A DNA stretch of 42,604 bases from Nitrincola sp. A-D6 (GCF_000764495.1 NZ_JRLB01000083.1:1-42604), one strand, 5' to 3'; positions 17,358-28,253 are shown, counted from the first letter of the stretch. Notes: generated from the letters alone by a model not told the origin. Program-made: numbers and translations.

Positions 17358-18416
17358 ATGTATTTTGGTAGTGATAACCAAACTGGAGCCTCGGAGCAGG
17401 TACTCAAAGCCTTAGTTGAAGCGAACACAGGTGTTTGTGCATCCTACGGTGATGATCAATGGACCGCCGCCGCAGTCAAAGCCGTACAAGCCGTATTTGA
17501 ATGCGACTGTGAAGTGTTCTTTGTCGCCAGTGGTACGGCAGCTAACTGCCTGGCCTTGTCTTCGATGGTACAGCCCTGGGAAGTGATTGTTTGTCACTCA
17601 CAGGCGCATATTCTGGTAGATGAATCGACGGCACCGGAGTTTTTTACTGGTGGCGCCAGGCTATTAGCTCTAGGTGAGGGTGAAGCTAAAATCACCCCGG
17701 AGCAGCTTAGCAGGTTGCTGGCTACGCAAAGTCAGCATATACCCCATAACCCATTACTGGGAGTGTTGAGCCTGACTCAGGCGAACGAGGCGGGCCAGGT
17801 CTACAGCCCGGAAGAGGTGAAAACCCTGGCCGATATAGCTCACCAACAAGGTATGCGCGTACACATGGACGGGGCGCGCTTTGCCAATGCACTGGCGAGC
17901 CTGGACTGTTCAGCCGCCGAGCTAACCTGGAAAGCCGGCGTTGATGTGCTCTGTCTGGGTGCCAGTAAAAATGGCTGTCTCAGTGCTGAAATGGTTATCT
18001 TTTTTGATAAGAGCCTGGCACAGGGCTTTGTGCATCGGCGTAAGCGTACCGGGCATCTGTTGTCCAAAGGACGCTTATTCGGTGCTCAGGTAGTCGCCTG
18101 GTTCAAGGATCATCACTGGCTAACGCTGGCCACACAGGCTAATAAACATGCACAGGTGCTGGCCAGGGCTTTACAGAACACGCCAGGAGTCAGACTGGCC
18201 TGGAAAGTAGAGGCTAATGAAATATTTGCCTTGCTGCCGAGCCAGCTGGCTGAGGAATTGGAGGCAGCTGGTGCTGTGTTCTATGACTGGGGGCTGAGTG
18301 CCTTACCCGCCGGGCAACGCTGCGGCGCTAATCAGCGTTTCGTGCGCCTGGTCACCTCATTTGCTACCACCGATGAAGATGTGCAGCGCTTTTGTGACCT
18401 GTTAGCGAAAGGCTAG
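17358..18416 (+). CDS. ltaE: Low-specificity L-threonine aldolase
   Basis: A PLP enzyme that splits L-threonine or L-allo-threonine to glycine and acetaldehyde. It is of the Pseudomonas type (about 350 residues; here 352). Fold-type I signatures are FVASGTAANCLALSSM near residue 60, the aspartate in HMDGARFANALA, and the Schiff-base Lys204 in LCLGASKNGC, followed by HRRKRTGHLLSKGR. The start is ATG 17358 (MYFGSDNQTG), as in homologues; ATG 17349 is only two bases after the AAGGGG ribosome site. It converges with the EamA exporter, with only ten bases between the two stop codons and no obvious terminator there. Confidence 0.92.
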   Translation: MYFGSDNQTGASEQVLKALVEANTGVCASYGDDQWTAAAVKAVQAVFECDCEVFFVASGTAANCLALSSMVQPWEVIVCHSQAHILVDESTAPEFFTGGARLLALGEGEAKITPEQLSRLLATQSQHIPHNPLLGVLSLTQANEAGQVYSPEEVKTLADIAHQQGMRVHMDGARFANALASLDCSAAELTWKAGVDVLCLGASKNGCLSAEMVIFFDKSLAQGFVHRRKRTGHLLSKGRLFGAQVVAWFKDHHWLTLATQANKHAQVLARALQNTPGVRLAWKVEANEIFALLPSQLAEELEAAGAVFYDWGLSALPAGQRCGANQRFVRLVTSFATTDEDVQRFCDLLAKG

Positions 18417-18426
18417 CAGGTCGGCT

Positions 18427-19380
18427 TTACACTGGTGGCTGAAATGCCAGTTGTGACCTTTTTTTGCGTAGACGAAAGCCACTGGCCTTAATCACCCCGC
18501 AGCAGATGAGTGCCATACCCAATAGGGCGGCCAGGCTTAGCTGCTCCCCTAGTAGCGGAATGGCAGCCAGTCCTGCTACAACCGGCGTCAGTGAGCCGAT
18601 AGCGGCGGTGTTTTCTGCGCCAAGACGATTAATCGCAAAACCGTAAAAGAATCCAGCCAATAACCCGGCACCGAGTGCCTGGATGATCAGTTGCATTAAC
18701 AACTCATCCTGATTCGCATCAGCCAGCCCGCTTTCTACCCAGCCAAACAGATAGAGTACAGCCAGAATCAGGGTGGATACCCAGCAGAGTAAGCCCGCTG
18801 CTGCCAGTGGAGGCAGACCGGCTACGCGCATGGAGACGGTGAACAAAGCCCAGCAAAAGCTGGCACCGAGCAATAACAGATCACCCTTCAATATATCCGC
18901 CTGCTGCTGCACCAGGGATGCCATCATCAGTAAGGTAACACCCGCCGTGATCAGGCTCAGGCCGATCAATCTATGCCGTGTTAAGGTTTCCCGATAGACC
19001 AGCACGGCAATCATCGTCACAAATACTGGAAAGGTGCCAGGTATGAGTAATCCCGCATGGGCAACGGGTGCGTAGTTCAGGCCGGTAGAACTCAGGTAGA
19101 AAAAAGGCACGCCAGCACCGATACTGATGCCGATCAGGTGTAGCCAGTGTGTGCGGCGTATAGCCACTCTGGCTTGCCACATAAAGGGCAATAGCAGTAA
19201 AGCTGGCAGGCTGTAGCGCATCATCGCCAGATCAAATGCAGTGAGTGCAGAGCTACTGGAAAATCGCACGGCGATTAACCAGCCTGACCAGATGCAAACA
19301 GTGAGTAAGGCTGCCGCTATGCCCAAATGCATGGCCGTACCGGTTGCGGTGATTCGATAGGCTGGTATGACAGTATTCAT
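18427..19380 (-). CDS. EamA/DMT-family transporter (probable metabolite or amino-acid exporter)
   Basis: A 317-residue inner-membrane protein with ten predicted transmembrane helices formed by two EamA repeats, for example LGIAAALLTVCIWSGWLIAV near the N-terminus and LAALLGMALICCGVIKA near the end. Glycine-rich helix turns such as SIGAGVPFFYLSSTGLNYAP and GTFPVFVTMIAVLVYRETL are typical of the family. Members export amino acids, nucleosides or other small metabolites; nothing in the sequence defines the substrate. The gene is divergent from the Lrp/AsnC regulator with an Lrp-like operator between them, so that regulator probably controls it. The start is ATG 19380; a second ATG 17 codons in (MHLGIAAALL) is possible. 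Confidence 0.88.
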   Translation of the reverse strand: MNTVIPAYRITATGTAMHLGIAAALLTVCIWSGWLIAVRFSSSSALTAFDLAMMRYSLPALLLLPFMWQARVAIRRTHWLHLIGISIGAGVPFFYLSSTGLNYAPVAHAGLLIPGTFPVFVTMIAVLVYRETLTRHRLIGLSLITAGVTLLMMASLVQQQADILKGDLLLLGASFCWALFTVSMRVAGLPPLAAAGLLCWVSTLILAVLYLFGWVESGLADANQDELLMQLIIQALGAGLLAGFFYGFAINRLGAENTAAIGSLTPVVAGLAAIPLLGEQLSLAALLGMALICCGVIKASGFRLRKKRSQLAFQPPV

Positions 19381-19478
19381 GAGCGCTTATCCGATAATAT
19401 AGACCTGAAAGTTGGTTAATTATGGCGCGATCAAGGCAGGCATGTCCTTGCTAAATTGGAGGTGAAATGCTTTAGTAT

Positions 19479-19493
19479 TGGCATATTATGCTA
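19479..19493. promoter_or_regulatory. Lrp-type operator between EamA exporter and Lrp-family gene
   Basis: TGGCATATTATGCTA agrees at 14 of 15 positions with the E. coli Lrp consensus YAGHAWATTWTDCTR and is almost palindromic (TTGGCATA-T-TATGCTAA). It lies in the 138-base divergent intergenic region, centred about 33 bases before the regulator's start codon and about 105 before the exporter's. Such a site fits autoregulation plus control of the exporter. The match is seen directly; that this particular paralogue binds here is inference. Confidence 0.6.
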
Positions 19494-19518
19494 ATTTACA
19501 GGATTGAATTGAGTTTAT

Positions 19519-19983
19519 ATGCCAAGTTTATCGCTAGATGCAACAGATATGCGTATTTTAATCTGTTTGCAACGCAACGGACGGCTTACCAATGTTGAGT
19601 TAGCTGAGCTGGTGAGCCTGTCACCTTCTCCTTGCTTGCGCCGTGTTCGTGCACTGGAAGAGGCGGGTATCATTACCGGATACCATTCATCGCTGAGCCG
19701 GGTAAAACTGAATCTGGGTATGACGGTGTTTGTCGATCTTCGCTTGAGTCACCACGATGACCGTGCCAGTGATGAATTTGAACAGGCCGTGCTGAAAATG
19801 CCGAACGTAATCAGTTGCTATCTGGTGTCTGGGGCGGCTGATTATCGGCTGGAAGTGGTGGTAGGTGATCTACAGGGGTATGAAGGTTTGTTGCGGCAGT
19901 TGCAGAGCCTGCCTTTCGTCAAGGATATTCACAGTAACTTCGTGATACGTGTCGTTAAGACTGAAACACCGTTACCCATTTGA
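19519..19983 (+). CDS. Lrp/AsnC-family transcriptional regulator
   Basis: A 154-residue feast/famine regulator. The N-terminal winged helix-turn-helix reads LDATDMRILICLQRNGRLTN then VELAELVSLSPSPCLRRVRA, and the C-terminal RAM ligand-binding domain runs from about residue 70 (VFVDLRLSHHDDRASDEFEQ, SCYLVSGAADYRLEVVVGDL). Family members bind amino acids and form octamers or dimers. It is shorter and more diverged than global Lrp, so I treat it as a local regulator, probably of the divergent EamA exporter. No strong Shine-Dalgarno is visible before the ATG. It converges with aceA across a structured 200-base spacer. Confidence 0.9.
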   Translation: MPSLSLDATDMRILICLQRNGRLTNVELAELVSLSPSPCLRRVRALEEAGIITGYHSSLSRVKLNLGMTVFVDLRLSHHDDRASDEFEQAVLKMPNVISCYLVSGAADYRLEVVVGDLQGYEGLLRQLQSLPFVKDIHSNFVIRVVKTETPLPI

Positions 19984-20000
19984 GCCTGTGTCTTTGCTTT

Positions 20001-20125
20001 CTCCTGTAGATAACAGGAAGGCCAGCGACCCGAAGGTGGCCGGCCTCTGACCTGTGCCGCCAGACCCGTGGGGTCGGGGCTTTGCGGTCAGAGAGGCTAT
20101 TCAACCTCTCTACATTCAGTGTAGA
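20001..20125. other. Highly structured intergenic segment (nested inverted repeats)
   Basis: Several inverted repeats lie side by side between the convergent lrp-like gene and aceA: TCCTGT/ACAGGA at 20001-20017; GGCCA/TGGCC around 20030 with ACCTTCGGGT (a UUCG tetraloop closed by C-G) on the minus strand; an eight-base CTCTGACC/GGTCAGAG outer stem at 20045-20093 enclosing GACCC/GGGTC; AGAGAGG/CCTCTCT at 20089-20111; and CTACA/TGTAG at 20110-20124. This is far denser than expected for plain intergenic DNA. It could be a structured RNA, a compound terminator or a protein-binding palindrome cluster. I cannot assign a family. Confidence 0.45.
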
Positions 20126-20149
20126 AGAGTTACAGGAAATGTAAAGAAA

Positions 20150-20170
20150 AACCCCGCACAGGGCGGGGTT
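20150..20170 (-). terminator. Intrinsic terminator of aceA
   Basis: AACCCCGC (20150-20157) and GCGGGGTT (20163-20170) form a perfect eight-base stem around a five-base loop. On the minus strand the hairpin is followed by a U-rich tail (complement of 20142-20149). It begins 23 bases past the aceA stop, so it should end the aceA transcript. Confidence 0.88.
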
Positions 20171-20192
20171 CATTGAACTGCGTTCAGATATC

Positions 20193-21788
20193 TTAGAACT
20201 GGTTCATGGTGTTGTCTTTACCAGAGGCTTTCAGTGCCGCATCACCAGAGAAGTACTCTTTGTGATCGTCACCCATGTCCGAACCGGCCATGTTCTGGTG
20301 TTTAACACAGGCGATGCTCTGACGGATCTCTTTACGCTGAACACCTTCAACATAACCCAGCATACCTGCGTCACCGAAGTACTCTTTCGCCAGGTTGTCA
20401 GTTGACAGGGCGGCGGTGTGGTAAGTCGGCAGAGTGATCAGGTGGTGGAAGATGCCCGCTTCACGCGAGGCGTCAGCCTGGAAGGTACGGATGCGGTTAT
20501 CAGCTTCGATCGCCAGTTCAGTTTCATCGTACTTGACGCTCATCAGATCAGCGCGATCGTAAGCAGAGACATCTGTACCGGCTTCAGCCATGGCATCAAA
20601 TACCTGCTGACGGAAATTCAGTGTCCAGTTGAATGATGGGCTGTTGTTGTACACCAGCTTGGCATTCGGAACAGCTTCACGGATACGGTTAACCATGTCA
20701 GCGATCTGGCCAACGTGGGGTTTTTCAGTTTCGATCCACAGCAGGTCAGCACCGTTCTGCAGCGAGGTGATGCAGTCCAGAACAACACGGTCTACACCAG
20801 AGTCTTTCTTGAACTGGAACAAACCAGATGCCAGACGCTTAGGCTTGAGCAGTTTGCCATTGGCTTTAACAACTACGTCACCGTTGGCAATGTCGTCAGC
20901 ACTGTTGATGTAATCACCATCCAGGAAGCTGTTGTACTTGTCGCCCAGGTCGCCAGGTGCGTTGGTTACAGCGATCTGTTTGGTCAGGCCTGCACCCAGG
21001 GAGTCGGTACGAGCAACGATGATGCCGTTGTCGATACCCAGTTCCAGGAAGGCGTAGCGAACCGCACGGATTTTAGCCAGGAAGTCAGAATGCGGCACGG
21101 TAACCTTGCCATCCTGGTGACCACACTGTTTCTCATCAGATACCTGGTTTTCGATCTGAATGGCGCAGGCACCGGCTTCGATCATGCGCTTGGCCAGCAG
21201 GTAAGTGGCTTCTTCGTTACCGAAACCGGCATCGATATCGGCAATGATTGGTACTACATGCGTTTCAAAGTTGTCGATTTTATCCTGAATCGCTTTTTCT
21301 TCAGCGGCATTGCCAGCGGCACGTGCGGCATCCAGTTGACGGAACAAACCACCCATTTCACGGGCATCAGCCTGACGCAGGAAGGTGTAAAGCTCTTCAA
21401 TCAGTGCAGGTACTGAGGTTTTTTCATGCATTGACTGGTCAGGCAGGGGACCGAACTCAGAGCGCAGTGCGGCGATCATCCAGCCAGACAGGTAGAGGTA
21501 ACGTTTTTTAGTGGTACCAAAATGCTTCTTGATCGCAATCAGCTTCTGCTGACCAATAAAACCATGCCAGCAACCCAGAGACTGAGTGTAAGCTGCGCTG
21601 TTGGCATCGTAATCAGCCATATCCTGGCGCATGATATCGGCGGTGTACTGAGCGATTTCCAGACCGGTTTTGAAACGGTTCTGAGCACGCATGCGAGCTG
21701 CATATTCAGGGTTGATGCCTTCAAAGGCTGGGCCAAACTCTTTTGTCAGTTTTGCAACAGCGTCAATGTCTTTATCGAGAGTAGACAT
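20193..21788 (-). CDS. aceA: Isocitrate lyase, long (531-residue) type
   Basis: AceA splits isocitrate into glyoxylate and succinate, the first step of the glyoxylate shunt, needed for growth on acetate and fatty acids. The 531-residue length and wording match the long isocitrate lyase of Pseudomonas and Acinetobacter rather than the 434-residue E. coli enzyme. The catalytic cysteine loop is KQCGH (residues 220-224) in place of KKCGH, normal for this subfamily. Other motifs are SLGCWHGFIGQQKLIAIKK, VVPIIADIDAGFGNEEATYL and WIETEKPHVGQI. A clear AAGGA ribosome site precedes the ATG. No malate synthase or isocitrate dehydrogenase kinase lies nearby. Two HexR-like operators lie 150-200 bases upstream and an intrinsic terminator follows. 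Long plus-strand open frames over it are antisense shadows. Confidence 0.97.
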   Translation of the reverse strand: MSTLDKDIDAVAKLTKEFGPAFEGINPEYAARMRAQNRFKTGLEIAQYTADIMRQDMADYDANSAAYTQSLGCWHGFIGQQKLIAIKKHFGTTKKRYLYLSGWMIAALRSEFGPLPDQSMHEKTSVPALIEELYTFLRQADAREMGGLFRQLDAARAAGNAAEEKAIQDKIDNFETHVVPIIADIDAGFGNEEATYLLAKRMIEAGACAIQIENQVSDEKQCGHQDGKVTVPHSDFLAKIRAVRYAFLELGIDNGIIVARTDSLGAGLTKQIAVTNAPGDLGDKYNSFLDGDYINSADDIANGDVVVKANGKLLKPKRLASGLFQFKKDSGVDRVVLDCITSLQNGADLLWIETEKPHVGQIADMVNRIREAVPNAKLVYNNSPSFNWTLNFRQQVFDAMAEAGTDVSAYDRADLMSVKYDETELAIEADNRIRTFQADASREAGIFHHLITLPTYHTAALSTDNLAKEYFGDAGMLGYVEGVQRKEIRQSIACVKHQNMAGSDMGDDHKEYFSGDAALKASGKDNTMNQF

Positions 21789-21935
21789 GGTTTTTCCTTC
21801 TCAAAATTTTCGGTTTTAGGAAATAGAGCTTAAATTCTGACCACTAAACAGTCCTGCTGTCATGGCGTTGATTAAGTGAATGATGCGGTGAAGTCTTGGG
21901 AGAGTCAAAGCTAATTTTGTGCACAGCAGCAAAAG

Positions 21936-21950
21936 TGTAGTCATACTACA
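21936..21950. promoter_or_regulatory. HexR-like operator 1 upstream of aceA
   Basis: TGTAGTCATACTACA is a perfect inverted repeat with six-base arms and a three-base centre, and it fits the TGTARTNNNAYTACA-type motif reported for HexR, an RpiR-family regulator of central carbon metabolism in proteobacteria. HexR controls the glyoxylate shunt genes in Shewanella. The site lies about 150 bases before the aceA start codon. Confidence 0.62.
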
Positions 21951-21969
21951 GACTTGAGAGTATCAAGAG

Positions 21970-21984
21970 TGTAATTTTACTACA
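21970..21984. promoter_or_regulatory. HexR-like operator 2 upstream of aceA
   Basis: TGTAATTTTACTACA matches the same TGTARTNNNAYTACA pattern, with one mismatch between its arms. Its centre is 34 bases from operator 1, slightly more than three helical turns, so two dimers could bind on nearly the same DNA face. The rest of the 530-base gap holds two further palindromes and no gene. Confidence 0.6.
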
Positions 21985-22093
21985 TTGTTAGCTGGTGGGT
22001 TATGGGCACGACAGCAAGCAACCAAGGCGGTTTCAGAGCAGCTGAAGCCCAAAATTAGACTTTTGTTCAGTTCGAATAGTCGGGTTTTGCACC

Positions 22094-22139
22094 TAGACTA
22101 CTGGAATAAAAACTATGTTTTTTATTCCTATTAAGTCTA
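22094..22139. repeat. 46-base imperfect palindrome in the aceA-roxA gap
   Basis: TAGACT at 22094-22099 pairs with AGTCTA at 22134-22139. Inside, GGAATAAAAAC (22103-22113) pairs with GTTTTTTATTCC (22117-22128), with one bulged T and a TAT loop. The stem is AT-rich and about 310 bases before aceA, so it is not a classical terminator. It may be a regulatory palindrome or the remnant of a small element. Confidence 0.5.
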
Positions 22140-22229
22140 TAAAAAGTTAACTACAAAAAATCAACCTGCGGTTTGAAATCACTGATTTTTAAGAAATTTA
22201 TACCAAAGTTGCTGGACTTTAGTATTAGT

Positions 22230-22266
22230 CAACGCCCGCTACATTTGCATGCTGGAGCGGGCGTTG
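22230..22266 (-). terminator. Probable terminator hairpin of roxA
   Basis: CAACGCCCGCT (22230-22240) and AGCGGGCGTTG (22256-22266) form an eleven-base perfect GC-rich stem with a 15-base loop, 52 bases past the roxA stop on the minus strand. No long U-tract follows in either direction, so termination is likely but not certain. Confidence 0.5.
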
Positions 22267-22318
22267 CTTTGTCGTGAAGTATACTGTCAGTTATTCTGAA
22301 TCTTATTGTAAGTCCAGG

Positions 22319-23526
22319 TCAGGCATCGACATCTTCATCGTCATCTTCAGTTGCTTCACTGTAGAGCAACCCGCGCTTCAAGAGTTCACACAGCAGGTCC
22401 AGTGATTGTGCATCTGCAATATCCACGCTGTTAGCATCGACAGGCTGATAGAGACACAGACGCTTGACCAGTGACATGGCAGATTCGCTGCTAAGGACAT
22501 AGTGCTCACCATCAGCGAATAACAGAATACCTTTGTCGCTGGCGCTCCAGGCCAGACGGCTGCCTTCATTTTGATACAGCTCACCTGCGTCATCGAGAAA
22601 GGCTAACAGATCGTCATGGCTGACATTGTCGGCATCTTCAGCGGCCAGTTCAGGGTATTTAGGCTCCGTGACCAAGCGGCCAAACCATTGACTGAAAAGC
22701 TGCTCGTCCTGGAAGATTGCCAGCAAACGCTGCCGGGTTTTTTCCAGGGCGGCGGCACTGATTTCACCAGGATCTGCTGGCAGTGTCAGGTCGGCATCGG
22801 TATAGCGCTCGTCATGACCAATACGCTCACCCATAAAGTCTGAAAAGCTACTGAGCATCTCATGAATGGCGGGTGCGCGAAATCCAATGGAGCAGGTCAG
22901 GCAGTCATCACCAATCGCAATACCATTGTGACCAATCCGCGGGGCAGATAGAGCATATCGCCGGGCTGTAGATCAAAGCTTTCCTCGGCGTGCCACTCTG
23001 GCAGGATCATGACTGGGGCATCATCACGTTTGGGCGAGTGCTCATCATATAAACCGCCAAACTCCCAGCGTCGGGTGCCGCTGGCCTGAATCAGAAAAAC
23101 GTCGTAATTGTCATAGTGTGGGCCAACACCGCCGCCATCGACAGCATAGCTGATCATCAGATCATCGACTCGCCAGTTGGGAATAAAGTTAAAACGTCGC
23201 AGCAGGGCATGGGCTTCGGGTACCCAGTGGTCTACGGCTTGCACCAGCAGTGTCCAGTTGCGCTCAGGCAGACTGCTGAAGCGTTCGGCTGCAAACGGAC
23301 CTTGCTCCATCTGCCAGCTGTCTGATGCCGGATCGAAGGCTATCAGGCGCGATTCGACCTCGGCTTCGCACGCCAGTCCGGCCAGTTCATCTGCCGCTAC
23401 CGGGGAAACGAAGTCAGGAAACGCCTGGCGGATTACCAGCGGTTTTTTCTGCCAGTAATCGCGCAGAAAGGTCTCAACAGGCATATCACCAAGCGGGAAG
23501 GGCAGATTCATGGGCTTAACATCCAT
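22319..23526 (-). CDS. roxA: 2-oxoglutarate-dependent ribosomal protein oxygenase (YcfD/RoxA type), frame broken by a 1-base deletion
   Basis: RoxA hydroxylates an arginine of ribosomal protein L16 (E. coli). The JmjC/cupin core shows the iron motif HYD with His137 and Asp139 in GGVGPHYDNYDVFLIQ, the conserved TRRWEFG, and PGDMLYLPRG. The frame then breaks at about 22935-22941; one added base gives IGHNGIAIGDDCLTCSIGFR, which supplies the distal iron ligand His200. The C-terminal dimerisation and winged-helix part continues to 22319 and ends in an acidic tail. The restored length is 402 residues, against 373 in E. coli. It follows trmJ and purB on the same strand; E. coli roxA also lies near purB. 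The start may be ATG 23526 or ATG 23511. Confidence 0.9.
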
Positions 23527-23532
23527 AAGGGA

Positions 23533-24291
23533 TCAGTGTTTATCGGGAGTATGTTGGTGGGTCGATGGGTCTGACTTGCGTTCAAGGCTTTCCTCAACCG
23601 ACGTCAGGATGCCTCGCAGGATACCCAGTTCAGTTTTTTCAGGTCGTGCGCGGTTAAAAAAACGCTTGAGCTTATCCAGTACCCGGCCTTCATGCTGTGG
23701 AATAATAAACTGGGTTGCACGTAACACCTTTTCCAGGTGTGCATAAAAGCGCGACATCTCATCCTGGCGTGGGTAGGGCGCCGCCTCTGTCGGGGTGTTA
23801 AGTGCTTTCTGACTGGTGCGCCAAAGTTCATAACAGACCAGTTGCACCGCCTGAGAAATATTCAGCACCGGGTAGGCCGGATTGGCATCGATATACAGAT
23901 GGCGGTTACACGCCAGCATTTCTGCGTTGGTCAGTCCCATGGTTTCACGCCCAAACAGTATGGCGATGTTACCGTTATGACTTTCACTTAGCATCTGCTG
24001 CGCAGCCGTTTCCAGATCCAGCAGCGGTAAATCAAAGGTGCGCTCTCGGGCACTGGTGGCCACCACCAACTGACAGTCGGCAATGGCTTCATCCAGGCTG
24101 CTGACCACCTGTGCCTGTTCTAGCAGGTCTTTGGCTCCAGCCGCACGGGAGGTGGCTTCCGGATCAGGAAAAACACGGGGGTTGATCAGGGTTAACTGAG
24201 ACAGCCCCATGTTTTTCATGGCCCGGGCAACGGCACCTATGTTGCCTGGATGATAGGTTTCAACCAGGACGATACGTATATTACTCAGCAT
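23533..24291 (-). CDS. trmJ: TrmJ-type tRNA (cytidine/uridine-2'-O-)-methyltransferase
   Basis: TrmJ methylates the ribose at position 32 of the anticodon loop. The 252-residue protein is a SPOUT (SpoU) methyltransferase: it starts IRIVLVETYHPGNIGAVARA, with the motif-1 Asn and Arg, then MKNMGLSQLTLINP, the motif-2 region ILFGRETMGLTNAEM, and the motif-3 PVLNISQAVQLVCYELW forming the trefoil knot. The C-terminal 80 residues, with a helical YAHLEKVLRA segment, match TrmJ and not the shorter TrmL. A different SpoU specificity cannot be excluded by eye. It lies 11 bases after purB and 6 before roxA, in one apparent operon. Confidence 0.85.
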   Translation of the reverse strand: MLSNIRIVLVETYHPGNIGAVARAMKNMGLSQLTLINPRVFPDPEATSRAAGAKDLLEQAQVVSSLDEAIADCQLVVATSARERTFDLPLLDLETAAQQMLSESHNGNIAILFGRETMGLTNAEMLACNRHLYIDANPAYPVLNISQAVQLVCYELWRTSQKALNTPTEAAPYPRQDEMSRFYAHLEKVLRATQFIIPQHEGRVLDKLKRFFNRARPEKTELGILRGILTSVEESLERKSDPSTHQHTPDKH

Positions 24292-24302
24292 GCTAGCGGC
24301 GC

Positions 24303-25688
<1,386 letters not shown>

Positions 25689-25726
25689 CTACGGGTTAAA
25701 GGAATGGGCGATATTATACCTGATTT

Positions 25727-26411
25727 TTAACGCTGAATGCGCTTCAGCGAAGGACGAACTCTGGACTTAAAAAATATCAGGTGCCAGCGTTTGCCGCCTA
25801 CCTGACGCCAGAGCATTGCCGCACGCACGGCCGCCAACAGCAGGGCGCGTATTTTGGCAGCATTTTCACTGTTTTGCAGGTTGCGTGGATCACCACTGAC
25901 CTGGATACGGAAGCTGAAAGTGCTGAGGGTATCCTGGTAGAGTCCGCCGAGACCCGCTATGACATTAGCATGAGTAAAGGCAGAGGGAATAAAGCGGTCG
26001 TCTTTGTTATCTTCAGAAACCGCTGAATGGTCGCCAAAATACTGAGCCTTGCGATTTAACTCATCGAGACGTTTGCCTATCTCATTCAGCAGATCAGGGC
26101 GAGCACTGAGCTTGCGCTCAAGGTGCATGGCACTGAGTGCGTAGCGCATGACATCGGCATTATTCTCATTACGTTTTTTTGTCTACCACATCCTGCAGGG
26201 TGCGCAGACCGGTACTCAGGTTGAAGGGTAGCTCCGTTGCGCCGCCATAGATATCTTCGGTCATTTCCGGATTAGTGACAAAAAGGCTGGCGATGCTGGT
26301 TTCAAAACTGTTTTGCGGGACCATGCCGCGGCGTGCTATCTGATCAACCAGACTGGCCGCCTGAAAAATACCGGCCAGTGCAATGACCTGTTCATCGTGT
26401 TGTCTGGACAT
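25727..26411 (-). CDS. hflD: HflD homologue, frame broken by a 1-base insertion
   Basis: In E. coli HflD is a peripheral inner-membrane protein that counteracts phage lambda CII; its general role is unclear. The first frame starts MSRQHDEQVIALAGIFQAAS LVDQIARRG and stops after 80 codons. The cause is a run of seven T (26174-26180, A on the coding strand), where six would restore DKKRNENNADVMRYALSAMH and the rest to 25727. This is the only break that needs a base removed rather than added. The restored length is 227 residues, against 213 in E. coli. It starts one base after the mnmA stop and precedes purB, as in E. coli. Confidence 0.92.
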
Positions 26412-26412
26412 A

Positions 26413-27569
<1,157 letters not shown>

Positions 27570-27577
27570 TTAGCATA

Positions 27578-28192
27578 TCATTTTTGCGCTGTTTTCGCTG
27601 CTTTTCCGTGGCGTTTGATCGGTTTTCCACTGCGTTTAGGGGTGGCTGTTGGCTTTTTCTGCTCTGGAGCCGGCACATCTTCCTGTCGCCAGTCCCCCGG
27701 AGCCAGCCCATCCAGCGTCCAGTCACCTATGGCATAGCGAATCAGGCGTAAAGTTGGGTAACCAACTGCGGCAGTCATACGGCGTACCTGGCGGTTGCGC
27801 CCCTCGCGCAGCGTTAGCTCCAGCCATTGTGTCGGAATATGTTTACGTTCCCTGATTGGAGGTGTGCGCGGGAAACAATCGGGAGGGTCAATCAGGCGCG
27901 CTTTGGCTGGCAGGGTCATGCCATCTTTGAGTTTTACACCTTCGCGAAGCTTTTTAAGGGCGTTGGCGTCAGGAATACCTTCAACCTGAACCCGGTAGGT
28001 TTTTTCCAGTTTGTAGCGGGGGTTGGCCAGGTGTTGCTGAAGCTGCCCATGGTTGGTCAGCAGCAGCAATCCTTCGGAATCATAATCTAACCGTCCAGCC
28101 GCATAAAAACCTGGCTGGCTAATATAGTCAGCCAACGTTGTGCGGCCTTCGGCATCGGTGAAACAGCTTAATACCTGAAACGGTTTATGCAA
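27578..28192 (-). CDS. rluE: 23S rRNA pseudouridine synthase RluE-like
   Basis: RluE makes pseudouridine 2457 in 23S rRNA. The protein is of the RsuA/RluB/E family, with no S4 domain: [12 protein letters not shown], the catalytic Asp in [19 protein letters not shown], and [21 protein letters not shown] basic Lys/Pro-rich tail follows. The start is a problem: no ATG or GTG is in frame after the last upstream stop. TTG 28192 is the nearest usual start, but it cuts off the expected LILL. ATC at 28210 lies seven bases after GGAG and would give [10 protein letters not shown]. Gene order mnmA-rluE is conserved with E. coli. Confidence 0.86.
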   Translation of the reverse strand: MHKPFQVLSCFTDAEGRTTLADYISQPGFYAAGRLDYDSEGLLLLTNHGQLQQHLANPRYKLEKTYRVQVEGIPDANALKKLREGVKLKDGMTLPAKARLIDPPDCFPRTPPIRERKHIPTQWLELTLREGRNRQVRRMTAAVGYPTLRLIRYAIGDWTLDGLAPGDWRQEDVPAPEQKKPTATPKRSGKPIKRHGKAAKTAQK

Positions 28193-28253
28193 AAGTATCA
28201 GTGTAGCGATGTCTGTTCTCCGAAAGCCTGCGCAGATCTAAAGTGGTTATTAT

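Noticed and set aside
20040..20100. c-di-GMP (GEMM) riboswitch on the minus strand
   Set aside because: A GCAAAGCC string recalls the aptamer, but the first conserved stem and tetraloop receptor are missing and no target gene follows on that strand.
20715..21416. 233-residue plus-strand open frame
   Set aside because: It lies entirely antisense to aceA, an intact isocitrate lyase; the open frame is a codon-bias shadow without family motifs.
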